A stretch of DNA of 64,000 nt from Massilia oculi (GTDB lineage Bacteria > Pseudomonadota > Gammaproteobacteria > Burkholderiales > Burkholderiaceae_D), in NCBI RefSeq assembly GCF_003143515.1, contig NZ_CP029343.1, positions 5,208,001-5,272,000 on the forward strand, given 5' to 3'. Below, piece by piece: positions 34,503 through 43,272 of this stretch. The translations under genes were made by a program, and so were the position numbers. Under the pieces are notes generated by a model. That model was not told the DNA's origin. It saw only the letters and a list, made by a program, of their open reading frames with translations, and made no database searches. Numbering within the stretch: the stretch's first letter is position 1; every line of letters begins with the position of its first letter.

Positions 34503-36187
34503 ACATCCGATTCAATGACGGGGCGGCTTCCGACCCCGTCCAGGACGGCCGCGACCGGGCCGCCCGCCTGGCCGCGCTGCAGGCCGTTCGCGACCTTCCC
34601 GACTTCGACGCGGCCGCCACGGTCGACTACCGTTCGCACGGGCGCACGCTGGTGGTGGGGCGCGCGTGTGACGCGCTGCCGCTGGCCGACCGGCTGGCCG
34701 GCACGCTGTCGGTCACCGTGCTGCTGCTGGACGAGCCGGACGCATCCGACCGCCCGCAGCCGCGCCTGTATCCGGTGCACAGGGCGCAGAAGGTGGCCGT
34801 GGCCGGCTGGCTGGGCGCCTTCGAGGCGCGCTGGCGCGCGGCGGGCGAGCCAGTGGGCGAGGGCAGGTTCGACCTGGTGCTCGACCTGTGCCCGGCGCGC
34901 CTGATCGCCAGCCATCAGCGCCCGCACGGCTATTACGCGCCCGGCGAGGACCAGGCGGCGCGCCTGGCTGCGGTCGAGGCGCTGCTCGACATGGTCGGCG
35001 ACTTCGAGAAACCGAAGTACTTCAGCTACAAGGAGCGCATCTGCGCCCACGGCCGTAACGGCATCCAGGCCTGCACCGCCTGTGTCGATATCTGTTCGGC
35101 GCAGGCGATCGTGAGCGACGGCGACCGCGTGAAGGTCAACCCGTATCTGTGCGCCGGCTGCGGCGCCTGCGGCACCGTGTGCCCGACCGGGGCCATGAGC
35201 TACGCCTACCCGCCGGTGCCGTTCACCGGCAGGCGCATCCAGGCCGCCTTGCGGGCCTTCCGCGAGGCGGGCGGCGCGCATCCGGTGCTGCTGCTGCACG
35301 ATGCGCAGGCGCTGGACGTGGTGAACCGCCTTGGCGACAGCGTCCCGGGGCGCATCCTGCCTTTCCCGCTGCACCACGTCGCCTCGACCGGCATCGACGT
35401 CTGGCTGGCGGCGCTGGCCTATGGCGCGGCCGGCATCGCCGTGCTGGCGACGGGCGACGAAGCGCCGCAATACGTGCAGGCGCTCGGCGAGCAGATGGGC
35501 ATTGCCCAGGCCGTGCTCGATGGCCTTGGCTATGCCGGGCCGCACTTCCAGTTGCTCCAGTTGGGGAATGCTCCACTGGAGGCGGCCCGGGAACTGGCGC
35601 TGGCCCTGCGCCATGCGCCGCGGGGCGACACGCCGGCCACGCCCGCCGTGTTCCACCTGTCGGTCGAGAAGCGCAACACCCTGGATTACGCCCTCGACCA
35701 CCTGCACCGCCACGCCCCCCAGCAGCCGCCGCACATCGGCCTGCCCGTCAAGGCGCCGTTCGGCGCGCTGCTTGTGGACCGCCAGGCCTGCAGCCTGTGC
35801 ATGTCCTGCGTCGGCGTCTGCCCGGCCAATGCGCTGCAGGACGGGCAGGGCGCGCCGCAGCTGCGCTTCATCGAGAAGAACTGCGTCCAGTGCGGCCTGT
35901 GCGCGAATACCTGTCCCGAGAACGCGATCGTGCTGGCGCCGCGCATCTCGTTCGCGCCCGAGCGCATGACGGCAGTCGTGCTGAACGAATCGCAGCCCTT
36001 CCACTGCGTCCGCTGCAGCAAGCCGTTCGGCACGCTGCAGATGGTCGAGAACATGCTCGGGCGCCTGGGTTCGCACCCGGCGTTCGCGGCCAACCTCGAT
36101 CGCCTGCGCATGTGCGGCGACTGCCGCGTGATCGACATGATGGTGCCCGCCGACGAGATGCAGGTGATGCCTTTGCGCCGCAACTAG
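34499..36187 (+). CDS. Multi-cluster 4Fe-4S ferredoxin-like protein of the fdh operon
   Basis: A 562-residue soluble protein with at least four 4Fe-4S-type motifs: CTACVDIC with CAGCGACGTVCP in the middle (about residues 190-230), and CSLCMSCVGVCP with CVQCGLCANTCP towards the C-terminus (about 430-480). A further pair (CVRC, CGDC) follows near the end. It resembles ferredoxins found after DUF3305/DUF3306. It may deliver electrons for, or receive them from, formate dehydrogenase, or serve cofactor maturation. It is the last gene of the operon. Confidence 0.83.
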   Translation: MNIRFNDGAASDPVQDGRDRAARLAALQAVRDLPDFDAAATVDYRSHGRTLVVGRACDALPLADRLAGTLSVTVLLLDEPDASDRPQPRLYPVHRAQKVAVAGWLGAFEARWRAAGEPVGEGRFDLVLDLCPARLIASHQRPHGYYAPGEDQAARLAAVEALLDMVGDFEKPKYFSYKERICAHGRNGIQACTACVDICSAQAIVSDGDRVKVNPYLCAGCGACGTVCPTGAMSYAYPPVPFTGRRIQAALRAFREAGGAHPVLLLHDAQALDVVNRLGDSVPGRILPFPLHHVASTGIDVWLAALAYGAAGIAVLATGDEAPQYVQALGEQMGIAQAVLDGLGYAGPHFQLLQLGNAPLEAARELALALRHAPRGDTPATPAVFHLSVEKRNTLDYALDHLHRHAPQQPPHIGLPVKAPFGALLVDRQACSLCMSCVGVCPANALQDGQGAPQLRFIEKNCVQCGLCANTCPENAIVLAPRISFAPERMTAVVLNESQPFHCVRCSKPFGTLQMVENMLGRLGSHPAFAANLDRLRMCGDCRVIDMMVPADEMQVMPLRRN

Positions 36188-36227
36188 CGCGTCACCGCCC
36201 GCCGAATCAGTGGCAGAATGGTCGCAA

Positions 36228-36250
36228 GGCGGGACGTCACGCATCCCGCC
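36228..36250 (+). terminator. Possible terminator after the fdh operon
   Basis: A perfect 7-bp stem GGCGGGA / TCCCGCC (36228-36234 and 36244-36250) lies 40 bases after the ferredoxin stop. There is no T-tract, so termination is uncertain. It also lies just before the ligase ribosome site. Confidence 0.35.
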
Positions 36251-36281
36251 ATCCACATGGCATAGCGACCAGGAGACACCC

Positions 36282-37970
36282 ATGACGCCAACCCAGCGCT
36301 TCGTGCAGGCGCGCGACTTCCTCCAGCGACACCGGCTCGACTACGACACGGCCTACCGCGATTTCGAGCAGCCCGAACTCGATCGCTTCAACTGGGCGCT
36401 CGATTTCTTCGACCACCAGGCCCGGGACAATCACGCTCCCGCCCTGTGGGTGGTCGAGGAAGACGGCAGCGAACGCAGGATCTCCTTCGCCGACATGGCT
36501 GCGCGCTCGAGCCAGGTGGCCGAATACCTGCGCAATCTCGGCGTGCGGCGTGGCGAGCGGGTGCTGCTGATGTTGCCGAACCGGGTCGAGCTGTGGGAAA
36601 TCATGCTGGCCGGGATCAAGCTCGGCGCCGTGCTGGTGCCGACCACGATGGCGCTGTCGGGCGACGACCTGGCCGACCGCCTGGAGCGTGGACAGGTAAG
36701 CCACATGATCGCCCAGGCCAGCGAGACCCACAAGTTCGAGGCGATGGCCGGCAGCTACACCCGGATCGCGGTCGGCGGCGCGGGGGGCGCGCCGGCCGGC
36801 TGGCACGACTACGCGGACAGCGGGAACGTGGCCAGCGTGTTCGTCCCCGAAGGCGAAACCCGCGCCCTTGACCCGCTGCTGCTGTACTTCACCTCCGGCA
36901 CCACCGCCAAGCCGAAGCTGGTGCTGCATACCCACCAGAGCTATCCGGTCGGCCACCTGTCGACGATGTACTGGATCGGCCTGCAGCCGGGCGACGTCCA
37001 CTGGAATATCAGCGCGCCCGGCTGGGCCAAGCATGCCTGGAGCTGCTTCTTCGCACCGTGGAACGCGGGCGCCACCGTATTCGTGTACAACTTCGAACGC
37101 TTCAGCAGCCGCGCCGTGCTCGACACGATCGTACGCTGCGGCGTGACCTCGCTGTGCGCGCCGCCGACCGCCTGGCGCATGCTGATCAAGGAAGACCTGG
37201 CGGCCTGGAAGCCCGTGCTGCGCGAGCTGGTCGGCGCCGGCGAACCGCTCAATCCCGAAGTGATCGAGCAGGTCGAGCGCGCCTGGGGCATCCGCATCCG
37301 CGACGGCTTCGGCCAGACCGAGTCGAGCTGCCAGATCGGGAATTCGCCGGGCCAGCCGATCAAGCCGGGCTCGATGGGCCGTCCGCTGCCGGGCTACCGC
37401 ATCGCGCTGCTCGACCTCGACGACCGGCCTGCGGCGGAAGGCGAAATCTCGGTGGAACTTGCGTCGAATCCGATCGGTCTCATGGTCGGCTACGAAGGCA
37501 ACGAGGAGAAGACGCGGGAGGTGATGCGGGCCGGCCACTACCACACGGGCGACACGGCGAGCATGGACGGCGATGGTTATTACTTCTATGTCGGCCGCAA
37601 CGACGACGTGTTCAAGTCGTCCGACTACCGTATCAGCCCGTTCGAGCTCGAGAGCGTGCTGATCGAGCACGAGAGCGTGCTGGAGGCGGCCATCGTGCCC
37701 AGTCCCGACCCGCTGCGCCTCGCCGTGCCGAAGGCCTTCGTGACCCTGCGCGCCGGGGTGGAGCCGAGCCGCGAGATCGCCGCCGCGCTGTTCGCTTTCA
37801 GTCGCGAACGCCTGGCGCCCTACAAGCGGATCCGGCGCATCGCCTTCCGCGAGCTGCCCAAGACCATCTCGGGCAAGATCCGGCGCGTCGAGCTGCGTCG
37901 CGAGGAAGCGGGGCGCGACGCCGGGGCCGCGGATGCGTTCGAGTACCGCGCTGAGGATTTCCCCGGCTAA
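36282..37970 (+). CDS. AMP-binding acyl-CoA synthetase (acetyl/medium-chain type)
   Basis: A 562-residue ANL-superfamily ligase that activates a carboxylic acid via an acyl-adenylate to its CoA thioester. Visible motifs: the P-loop YFTSGTTAKPKLVLHTH (about residues 205-221), FGQTES (A5-type motif), TGD of the hinge region, and the C-terminal catalytic lysine in KTISGKIRR. Sequence features resemble the MACS and acetyl-CoA synthetase-like group. The substrate could be a short or aromatic acid; it could feed the aryl-CoA cluster at 52.4 kb, but that lies 14 kb away. AGGAG precedes ATG 36282. Confidence 0.88.
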   Translation: MTPTQRFVQARDFLQRHRLDYDTAYRDFEQPELDRFNWALDFFDHQARDNHAPALWVVEEDGSERRISFADMAARSSQVAEYLRNLGVRRGERVLLMLPNRVELWEIMLAGIKLGAVLVPTTMALSGDDLADRLERGQVSHMIAQASETHKFEAMAGSYTRIAVGGAGGAPAGWHDYADSGNVASVFVPEGETRALDPLLLYFTSGTTAKPKLVLHTHQSYPVGHLSTMYWIGLQPGDVHWNISAPGWAKHAWSCFFAPWNAGATVFVYNFERFSSRAVLDTIVRCGVTSLCAPPTAWRMLIKEDLAAWKPVLRELVGAGEPLNPEVIEQVERAWGIRIRDGFGQTESSCQIGNSPGQPIKPGSMGRPLPGYRIALLDLDDRPAAEGEISVELASNPIGLMVGYEGNEEKTREVMRAGHYHTGDTASMDGDGYYFYVGRNDDVFKSSDYRISPFELESVLIEHESVLEAAIVPSPDPLRLAVPKAFVTLRAGVEPSREIAAALFAFSRERLAPYKRIRRIAFRELPKTISGKIRRVELRREEAGRDAGAADAFEYRAEDFPG

Positions 37971-38001
37971 GCCTTACGTAAAGCCTGACAGGAGAACGAT
38001 C

Positions 38002-38493
38002 ATGCAACTGCACGCGCCGATCCAGCCCTGCCTGTGGTTCGATACCCAGGCCGAGGAAGCGGTCAAGCACTATATCTCGATCTTTCCCGACTCGCGCATC
38101 ACGCACGTGTCGCACTACAGCGCCGCCGGCCAGGACGCGCACCGCATGACGCCGGGCAGCGTGATGGCGGTGCAGTTCGAGGTCGACGGCCAGCCTTGCA
38201 TCGCGATGAACGGCGGACCGCTGTTCCACTTCACCGAAGCCGTCTCGTTCATGGTGTTGTGCGACAGCCAGGAGCAGATCGATTATTACTGGGAGCGCCT
38301 GGGCGAGGGCGGGGACGAGGCGGCGCGCCAGTGCGGCTGGCTGAAGGACAGGTTCGGGCTGTCGTGGCAGGTGACGCCGACCGAGATCATGTCCTTGATG
38401 GCCGGTCCGCAAGCCGATGCCGTCATGACGGCGCTGCTGCCGATGAAGAAGATCGACGTCGCCGCCCTGCGCGCCGCGGCCGGACTTTCTTGA
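38002..38493 (+). CDS. VOC-family protein (PhnB-like, 3-demethylubiquinone methyltransferase-like fold)
   Basis: A 163-residue protein of the glyoxalase/VOC fold, with the PhnB-like pattern LWFDTQAEEAVKHYISIFPDS at the N-terminus and GWLKDRFGLSWQVTP (about residues 112-126). Many relatives are labelled 3-demethylubiquinone-9 3-methyltransferase without evidence of that activity. AGGAG lies before ATG 38002. It is probably a stand-alone gene. Confidence 0.85.
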   Translation: MQLHAPIQPCLWFDTQAEEAVKHYISIFPDSRITHVSHYSAAGQDAHRMTPGSVMAVQFEVDGQPCIAMNGGPLFHFTEAVSFMVLCDSQEQIDYYWERLGEGGDEAARQCGWLKDRFGLSWQVTPTEIMSLMAGPQADAVMTALLPMKKIDVAALRAAAGLS

Positions 38494-38577
38494 CGAAGCG
38501 TGCGGACAGGGCGCGCCGATTGCCGCCATAATGGATGCATTCCTTCCATCCCGCATTTATCGTCCATTCGGCACCAG

Positions 38578-39120
38578 ATGACCAACAAGAAAAGCTCCAC
38601 CGAGGGCGGCAGCAAATCCGCCGACAAAGACCGCATGTATGAAGTGCGCCAGTCGCCGGTCCACGGCAACGGTGTCTTCGCGCGCCGCCCAATCGCTGCC
38701 GGCGAGCGCATCATCGAGTACAAGGGCCAGCGCATCAGCTGGGACAAGGCGACCCGGCGCGCCGAGAAGGCGGGCGGGCCGATCAACCATACCTTTTATT
38801 TCAGCCTGGCCGACGGCCGCGTGATCGACGGCGGCCGCGACGGCAACGACGCGCGCTGGATCAACCACGCCTGCACGCCCAATTGCGAAGCCTTCGAGGA
38901 CGATGGAAAGGTCTATATCCACGCCATGCAGGACATCGAGGCCGGCGAAGAGCTCAACTACAACTACGCGCTGATCTACGACGAGCGGCACACACCCGCA
39001 CTCAAGAAGCTGTTCGCCTGCCGCTGCGGCACCCCCGCTTGCACCGGCACCATGCTGGCGCCGAAGCGGGCTTCAAATCGGGCGTCAAAGCCGACGTCAA
39101 AGCGCGCCGCCACGAAGTAG
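38578..39120 (+). CDS. SET-domain protein with basic histone-like tail
   Basis: A 180-residue SET-domain protein, a putative lysine methyltransferase. Motifs: HGNGVFARRPIAAGERIIEY (start of SET), RWINHACTPNCEAF (the NHxCxPN cofactor motif), EELNYNY (active-site Tyr region) and a post-SET CRCGTPACTGTM that supplies Zn ligands. It ends in a Lys/Arg/Ala/Ser-rich tail (residues about 160-180) like histone H1. Bacterial SET proteins may modify histone-like or ribosomal proteins; the target here is unknown. Confidence 0.85.
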   Translation: MTNKKSSTEGGSKSADKDRMYEVRQSPVHGNGVFARRPIAAGERIIEYKGQRISWDKATRRAEKAGGPINHTFYFSLADGRVIDGGRDGNDARWINHACTPNCEAFEDDGKVYIHAMQDIEAGEELNYNYALIYDERHTPALKKLFACRCGTPACTGTMLAPKRASNRASKPTSKRAATK

Positions 39121-39168
39121 GCGACAATACAGCCTGCCGCGCCCGTTGCGCAGATGCCTGGAGCCTTG

Positions 39169-40365
39169 ATGAAACCCGTAGTCCGCAGCCTGCTGGAGAC
39201 CGATCTTTACAAGTTCACGATGTGGCAGGCCCTCCTGCACAGCCATCCCGGCGCCATCGGCGAATACGAATTCCGCTGCCGTAACGAGCCGGCCTATCCG
39301 CTGGCCGAACTCAAGGAAGACGTCGAGCGCGAGCTCGACTACCTGTGCGGCATGATGTTCACCGAGGGCGAGGTGGCCTACCTGCGCAACCTGCGCTTCA
39401 TCAAGAGCGACTTCGCCGACTTCCTCACCCTGTTCCGCTTCCAGCGCAAGTTCATCCGGGTCGATACCGACGGCCCGCACCTGACGATCCGCGCCAGCGG
39501 GCCGCTGGTGCACGTGATGGGCTTCGAGATCTTCGTGCTCTACATCGTCAACGAGCTGTACTTCCGCCGCTTCGACCAGGAGGAAGCCCTGCTCGAGGCG
39601 CGGCGCCGCCTGCAGCAGAAGATCGACGAGCTGCGCGCCTTCGGCAACGAGGCGCCGCGCGCCAATCCTTTCGAGTTCTTCGACTTCGGCGTGCGCCGCC
39701 GCTATTCCGGCGAATGGCACGACGAGGTGGTGGCGACCATGGCGCGGGAGCTGCCCCAGTACTTCAAGGGCACCTCGAACGTCTATCTCGCCTATAAGCT
39801 CAAGCTGACGCCGATCGGCACCATGGCCCACGAATACCTGCAGGCCCACCAGTCCTTCGGCACCCGCCTGCGCGACTTCCAGAAAGCCGCGCTCGAGAAC
39901 TGGGTGCAGGAATACCGCGGCGACCTGGGCACGGCCCTGACCGACGTGGTGGGCATGGATGCCTTCCTGGCCGACTTCGACCTGTATTTCGCCAAGCTGT
40001 TCGACGGCCTGCGCCAGGATTCGGGCGACCCGGTCGTGTGGGGCGAGAAGGCGCTGGCGCACTACGCCAGGCTGCGCATCGACGCGCGCACCAAGCGCCT
40101 CGTGTTTTCCGACTCGCTCACGGTGCCCAAGGCGCTCGAGCTGTACCGCCATTTCGCCGACCGCGTGATGACCGGATTCGGCATCGGCACCAGGCTGACC
40201 AACGACACACCGCATAAACCGCTGAACATCGTCATGAAGCTGGTGCGCTGCAACGGCCAGCCGGTGGCCAAGCTGTCCGACACCAAGGGCAAGTCGCAGA
40301 GCACGGACGAGACCTTCATCGCTTACCTGCGCCAGGTGTTCAACAAGTACGATGCGGGCGACTGA
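39169..40365 (+). CDS. pncB: Nicotinate phosphoribosyltransferase
   Basis: A 398-residue enzyme of the Preiss-Handler NAD salvage route; it converts nicotinate and PRPP to nicotinate mononucleotide. Family motifs include [13 protein letters not shown] at the N-terminus, [27 protein letters not shown] and [14 protein letters not shown] with the later GIGTRLTND loop. ATG 39169 has GGAG five bases upstream. An in-frame ATG at 39154 has poorer spacing. The stop codon lies inside a 10-bp tandem repeat. Confidence 0.94.
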   Translation: MKPVVRSLLETDLYKFTMWQALLHSHPGAIGEYEFRCRNEPAYPLAELKEDVERELDYLCGMMFTEGEVAYLRNLRFIKSDFADFLTLFRFQRKFIRVDTDGPHLTIRASGPLVHVMGFEIFVLYIVNELYFRRFDQEEALLEARRRLQQKIDELRAFGNEAPRANPFEFFDFGVRRRYSGEWHDEVVATMARELPQYFKGTSNVYLAYKLKLTPIGTMAHEYLQAHQSFGTRLRDFQKAALENWVQEYRGDLGTALTDVVGMDAFLADFDLYFAKLFDGLRQDSGDPVVWGEKALAHYARLRIDARTKRLVFSDSLTVPKALELYRHFADRVMTGFGIGTRLTNDTPHKPLNIVMKLVRCNGQPVAKLSDTKGKSQSTDETFIAYLRQVFNKYDAGD

Positions 40366-40418
40366 GGGGCGATTGAGGGCGACTGAGGGCGACTGAGGGC
40401 GACTGAGGAGCGACTGAG
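40360..40418. repeat. About six copies of a 10-bp tandem repeat at the pncB stop
   Basis: The unit GACTGAGGGC is repeated head to tail with minor variants (GACTGAGGGGC, GATTGAGGGC, two exact copies, GACTGAGGAGC, GACTGAG). The first copy contains the pncB stop codon, so copy-number change would alter only downstream DNA in most cases. Confidence 0.85.
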
Positions 40419-40498
40419 CCGCGAAATTGTGTGAGCTCGTGCGGCGCGGCGACGCGCTATGCTGTCGGCTTTCGATCCCTTGCCAGACGGAGTCCGCC

Positions 40499-40921
40499 AT
40501 GAAGCAACTCGCACCGATCGCCCTCGCCATGATGTTCGCCATGCCCGTCGCCGCCGTGCATGCGCAGGAAACCGGACACACCAAGGCCGGGGTGGCGGCC
40601 GCCGAGCAGTGGCTCAAGCTCGCCGACGCGAGCAATGGCGTCGAAAGCTGGCGCAGCGCCGGCACGGTGTTTCGCAGCGCCGTCAGCGCCGAGCAGTGGA
40701 ACGGCATGCTGGCCGGCGCCCGCGCGCCGCTGGGCGAACTGAAATCGCGTTCCCTGGCCAATGCGCGCTATACCCGTACGCTGCCGGGCGTACCGGAAGC
40801 CGACTATGTGGTGATCCAGTACGGCGCCGTGTACGCCAAGCGCCCGGGCGTGACCGAGACCGTGGTCACGTCGCTCGAGGCCGAGGGCGGCTGGAAGGTG
40901 ATTACTTACCTGATCCAGTAA
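40499..40921 (+). CDS. DUF4019-domain exported protein
   Basis: A 140-residue protein with a signal peptide (about residues 1-23, ending PVAAVHA) and a DUF4019 domain: AAEQWLKLADASNGVESWRSAG and RTLPGVPEADYVVIQY are typical conserved blocks. The family has no known function. ATG 40499 gives the correct signal peptide; the open frame extends upstream without one. The 3' end overlaps the convergent SMP-30-like gene by 20 bases. Confidence 0.82.
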   Translation: MKQLAPIALAMMFAMPVAAVHAQETGHTKAGVAAAEQWLKLADASNGVESWRSAGTVFRSAVSAEQWNGMLAGARAPLGELKSRSLANARYTRTLPGVPEADYVVIQYGAVYAKRPGVTETVVTSLEAEGGWKVITYLIQ

Positions 40922-41957
40922 GCTTCCATAGTTCGGTCGGCAGCGCCGCCGGTGCGTCCGGCTTGAAGAAGCTCGAGTCCTGGATGTGCGAGGTCGTCAC
41001 GTAGACGGTGCCGTCCGGCCCCTGGGTGAAGGTGTCGGGCCAGCGCAGGCGTTCGTCCTGTACGACCACACGCAGCTCGGCTCGCGGTCCTTCGTCGAGG
41101 TCGCGCATCTTGATCGCATCGTCCTGCACCGCGGTCAGGAACATGCGGTTGCTGCCGCGGTCGAACAGCAGGCCGTCGTTGACGCCGTTGTGGCCAAACT
41201 CCTCGACCGCGTCGCCGACATCCTCGCCTTTCAAGCCGCGTTCGATCAGCACTTGCGTGGAGATGCGGTACAGGGTATCTCCCTTGATCGCCTGCCAGTA
41301 CAGCCAGGCGCCATCGCCGGACAGTTCGATGCCGTCGGCCGAGAACTCGACCCCGCGTCCGTCCGGCCGGCGCAGCACGTCGCCGTCGGCTGTCACGTTC
41401 AAGCCCTTCTTCATCTGGGTCGACGGGTGGCCGTCGAGCAGGCGCACCGTCCTGTCGTGCTCGAGGTCGACCACCAGGATGGCGCCGACCACGCCCGAGT
41501 CGGTGATGTAGGCATACTTGCCGTCGTTCGAGAAGCGCACGTCGTTGAGGTAGGATCCCTGCGGCGCCGCGTCCTCGTCGAAGGCGATCGTGCGCACGAC
41601 CTTGTCGCCGGCCAGGTCGACCTGCACCAGCTTGGCGCCGCCGGAGACCAGGTGGGCCTGGGCCGGCGCCGCCGGGTCGAGCACCCACAGGCTGCCGCGG
41701 CCGTCGGCCACCACGCTCTGCACGCAGACCCAATGGTCGTTTGGCGACACCTCGTCCTTGCGCGCATTGCGCCAGGCATTCCATTCCTGGTCGGGGTAGG
41801 GGAGCAAGGCGCCGTCCGCTTTCAACTCGGCCACCGAGACCGCGCTGTCCTCGGTCCAGCGCGGGAAGTTGACGAACATGCGGTTGTCCCCGGATACCGA
41901 GACGCCGGTGACCTGGTGTTCGAAACGGGCGACGAGTTCGATCTTGTATGCGCTCAT
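40902..41957 (-). CDS. SMP-30/gluconolactonase-like beta-propeller, L-dopachrome tautomerase-related (major royal jelly type)
   Basis: A 351-residue protein without signal peptide that resembles the MRJP/yellow beta-propeller group. Blade motifs include VSVSGDNRMFVNFPRW at the N-terminus, NDVRFSNDGKYAYITDSG in the middle and GVEFSADGIELSGDGAWLYW. The reaction is unknown; lactone hydrolysis is one possibility in the superfamily. The frame is open a further 520 bases upstream, but that stretch lies in the next gene's region and only ATG 41957 starts this family's N-terminus. It ends convergent with the DUF4019 gene. Confidence 0.8.
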   Translation of the reverse strand: MSAYKIELVARFEHQVTGVSVSGDNRMFVNFPRWTEDSAVSVAELKADGALLPYPDQEWNAWRNARKDEVSPNDHWVCVQSVVADGRGSLWVLDPAAPAQAHLVSGGAKLVQVDLAGDKVVRTIAFDEDAAPQGSYLNDVRFSNDGKYAYITDSGVVGAILVVDLEHDRTVRLLDGHPSTQMKKGLNVTADGDVLRRPDGRGVEFSADGIELSGDGAWLYWQAIKGDTLYRISTQVLIERGLKGEDVGDAVEEFGHNGVNDGLLFDRGSNRMFLTAVQDDAIKMRDLDEGPRAELRVVVQDERLRWPDTFTQGPDGTVYVTTSHIQDSSFFKPDAPAALPTELWKLTGSGK

Positions 41958-41976
41958 GACTGTCCTTTCGTGATGC

Positions 41977-43167
41977 TCAAGCGGCCGCGCGGGCGGCCGT
42001 GCGCGATCGTTTGCGGGTCGCGGCCTTCGCCGGCGCACGCTTCTTGCGTGGCGCCGGAGGCCGTGGACGATCCTGCAACTGAGCCTGTTCGCGGCGCAGG
42101 CGCTGCTGCAGCATGGCCAGCACCGCCGCTTCCTCAGGCTGCAGGGCATGCAGGTCTTCCTGCAGCGTCTCCTCGGTGCGCTCGCGCAGCACCTCGAGCG
42201 CGGCGCCGTCGAGATAGGCGTCCAGCACCGCCGGGTGCACATAGCACTTGCGGCAGATCGACGGCGTATTGCCGAGCTTTTCGGCCACCGACTCGATCGC
42301 GCGCACGATGTTCTTCTTGGCCTGGGCCTCGGAATCGAAGGTCTCGAACTCCTGCAGGGCCAGCGCGGCCAGCACCGTGCCCGACCAGGTGCGGAAATCC
42401 TTGGCCGTGTAGTCTTCGCCGCTGATGGCGCGCAGGTAGTCGTTGACGTCGCTCGAATCGATGGCGTGGGTCTCGCCATCCTCGTCCACGTACTGGAACA
42501 GTTCCTGGCCCGGCAGGTCGCGCGAGCGCGCGACGATACGCGCCAGGCGCCGGTCGTGCACCTTGACCTTGTGATAGACGCCGCTCTTGCCGCGGAAGCT
42601 GAACTCGACGTCGCTGCCGTCGACCTTCGCGTGGCGGTTGCGCAGCGTCGTCAGCCCGAAGGATTTGTTGGTGCGCGCATATTCCTCGTTACCGACGCGC
42701 ATCATGGTCGCTTCGAGCAGGTAGACGATGGTGGCCAGCACTTTTTCGCGCGGCAGGCCGGGCAGTTTCAGGGCGCGGTCGACTTCGGCGCGGATGGCCG
42801 GCAGCGCCTCGCCGAACTTGAGCATGCGCTCGTACTTGACCTCGTCGCGCGCCGTGCGCCACTTTGGGTGATAGCGGTATTGCTTGCGGCCGCGGGCGTC
42901 GCGCCCGGTGGCTTGCAGGTGGCCGTTGGCCTGGGGGCAGATCCAGACCTCGCTCCAGGCGGGCGGCACGACCAAACTCTTGATGCGAGCCAGCGTCGCT
43001 TCGTCGGTCACCGGTTCGCCGCGGGCGTCGAGATAGCGAAAGCCATCCTTGACGGCTTCGCGCCGGATGCCGGGCCGGTCGTCATGGACGTAACGCAGGC
43101 CGGCCGCGCGGGCGGCGGTGGGGGGATCGCTGGGAACGGCGTCGGCGCTTGGCTTTTCACTGGGCAT
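41977..43167 (-). CDS. DNA topoisomerase IB (poxvirus/bacterial type)
   Basis: A 396-residue type IB topoisomerase that relaxes supercoils through a 3'-phosphotyrosyl bond. The N-terminal domain (about residues 25-105) is followed by the catalytic domain, with MRVGNEEYARTNKSFGLTTL, KVKVHDRRLARIV, YTAKDFRTWSGT, and the likely nucleophile Tyr in CRKCYVHPAV near residue 315. The last about 35 residues form a Lys/Arg/Ala/Pro-rich tail, which probably binds DNA. It is followed by the SMP-30-like gene with a 19-base gap. Confidence 0.92.
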   Translation of the reverse strand: MPSEKPSADAVPSDPPTAARAAGLRYVHDDRPGIRREAVKDGFRYLDARGEPVTDEATLARIKSLVVPPAWSEVWICPQANGHLQATGRDARGRKQYRYHPKWRTARDEVKYERMLKFGEALPAIRAEVDRALKLPGLPREKVLATIVYLLEATMMRVGNEEYARTNKSFGLTTLRNRHAKVDGSDVEFSFRGKSGVYHKVKVHDRRLARIVARSRDLPGQELFQYVDEDGETHAIDSSDVNDYLRAISGEDYTAKDFRTWSGTVLAALALQEFETFDSEAQAKKNIVRAIESVAEKLGNTPSICRKCYVHPAVLDAYLDGAALEVLRERTEETLQEDLHALQPEEAAVLAMLQQRLRREQAQLQDRPRPPAPRKKRAPAKAATRKRSRTAARAAA

Positions 43168-43272
43168 GGCAGGTTCGCTGATAGGTGGATCTTCCAGCCG
43201 ATCCTACCTATAGCTTCCCCCGCTCACTGTACGCGAAGTAACTTAGGCGCAGTCCGAACCAGTTCGCCCGGC

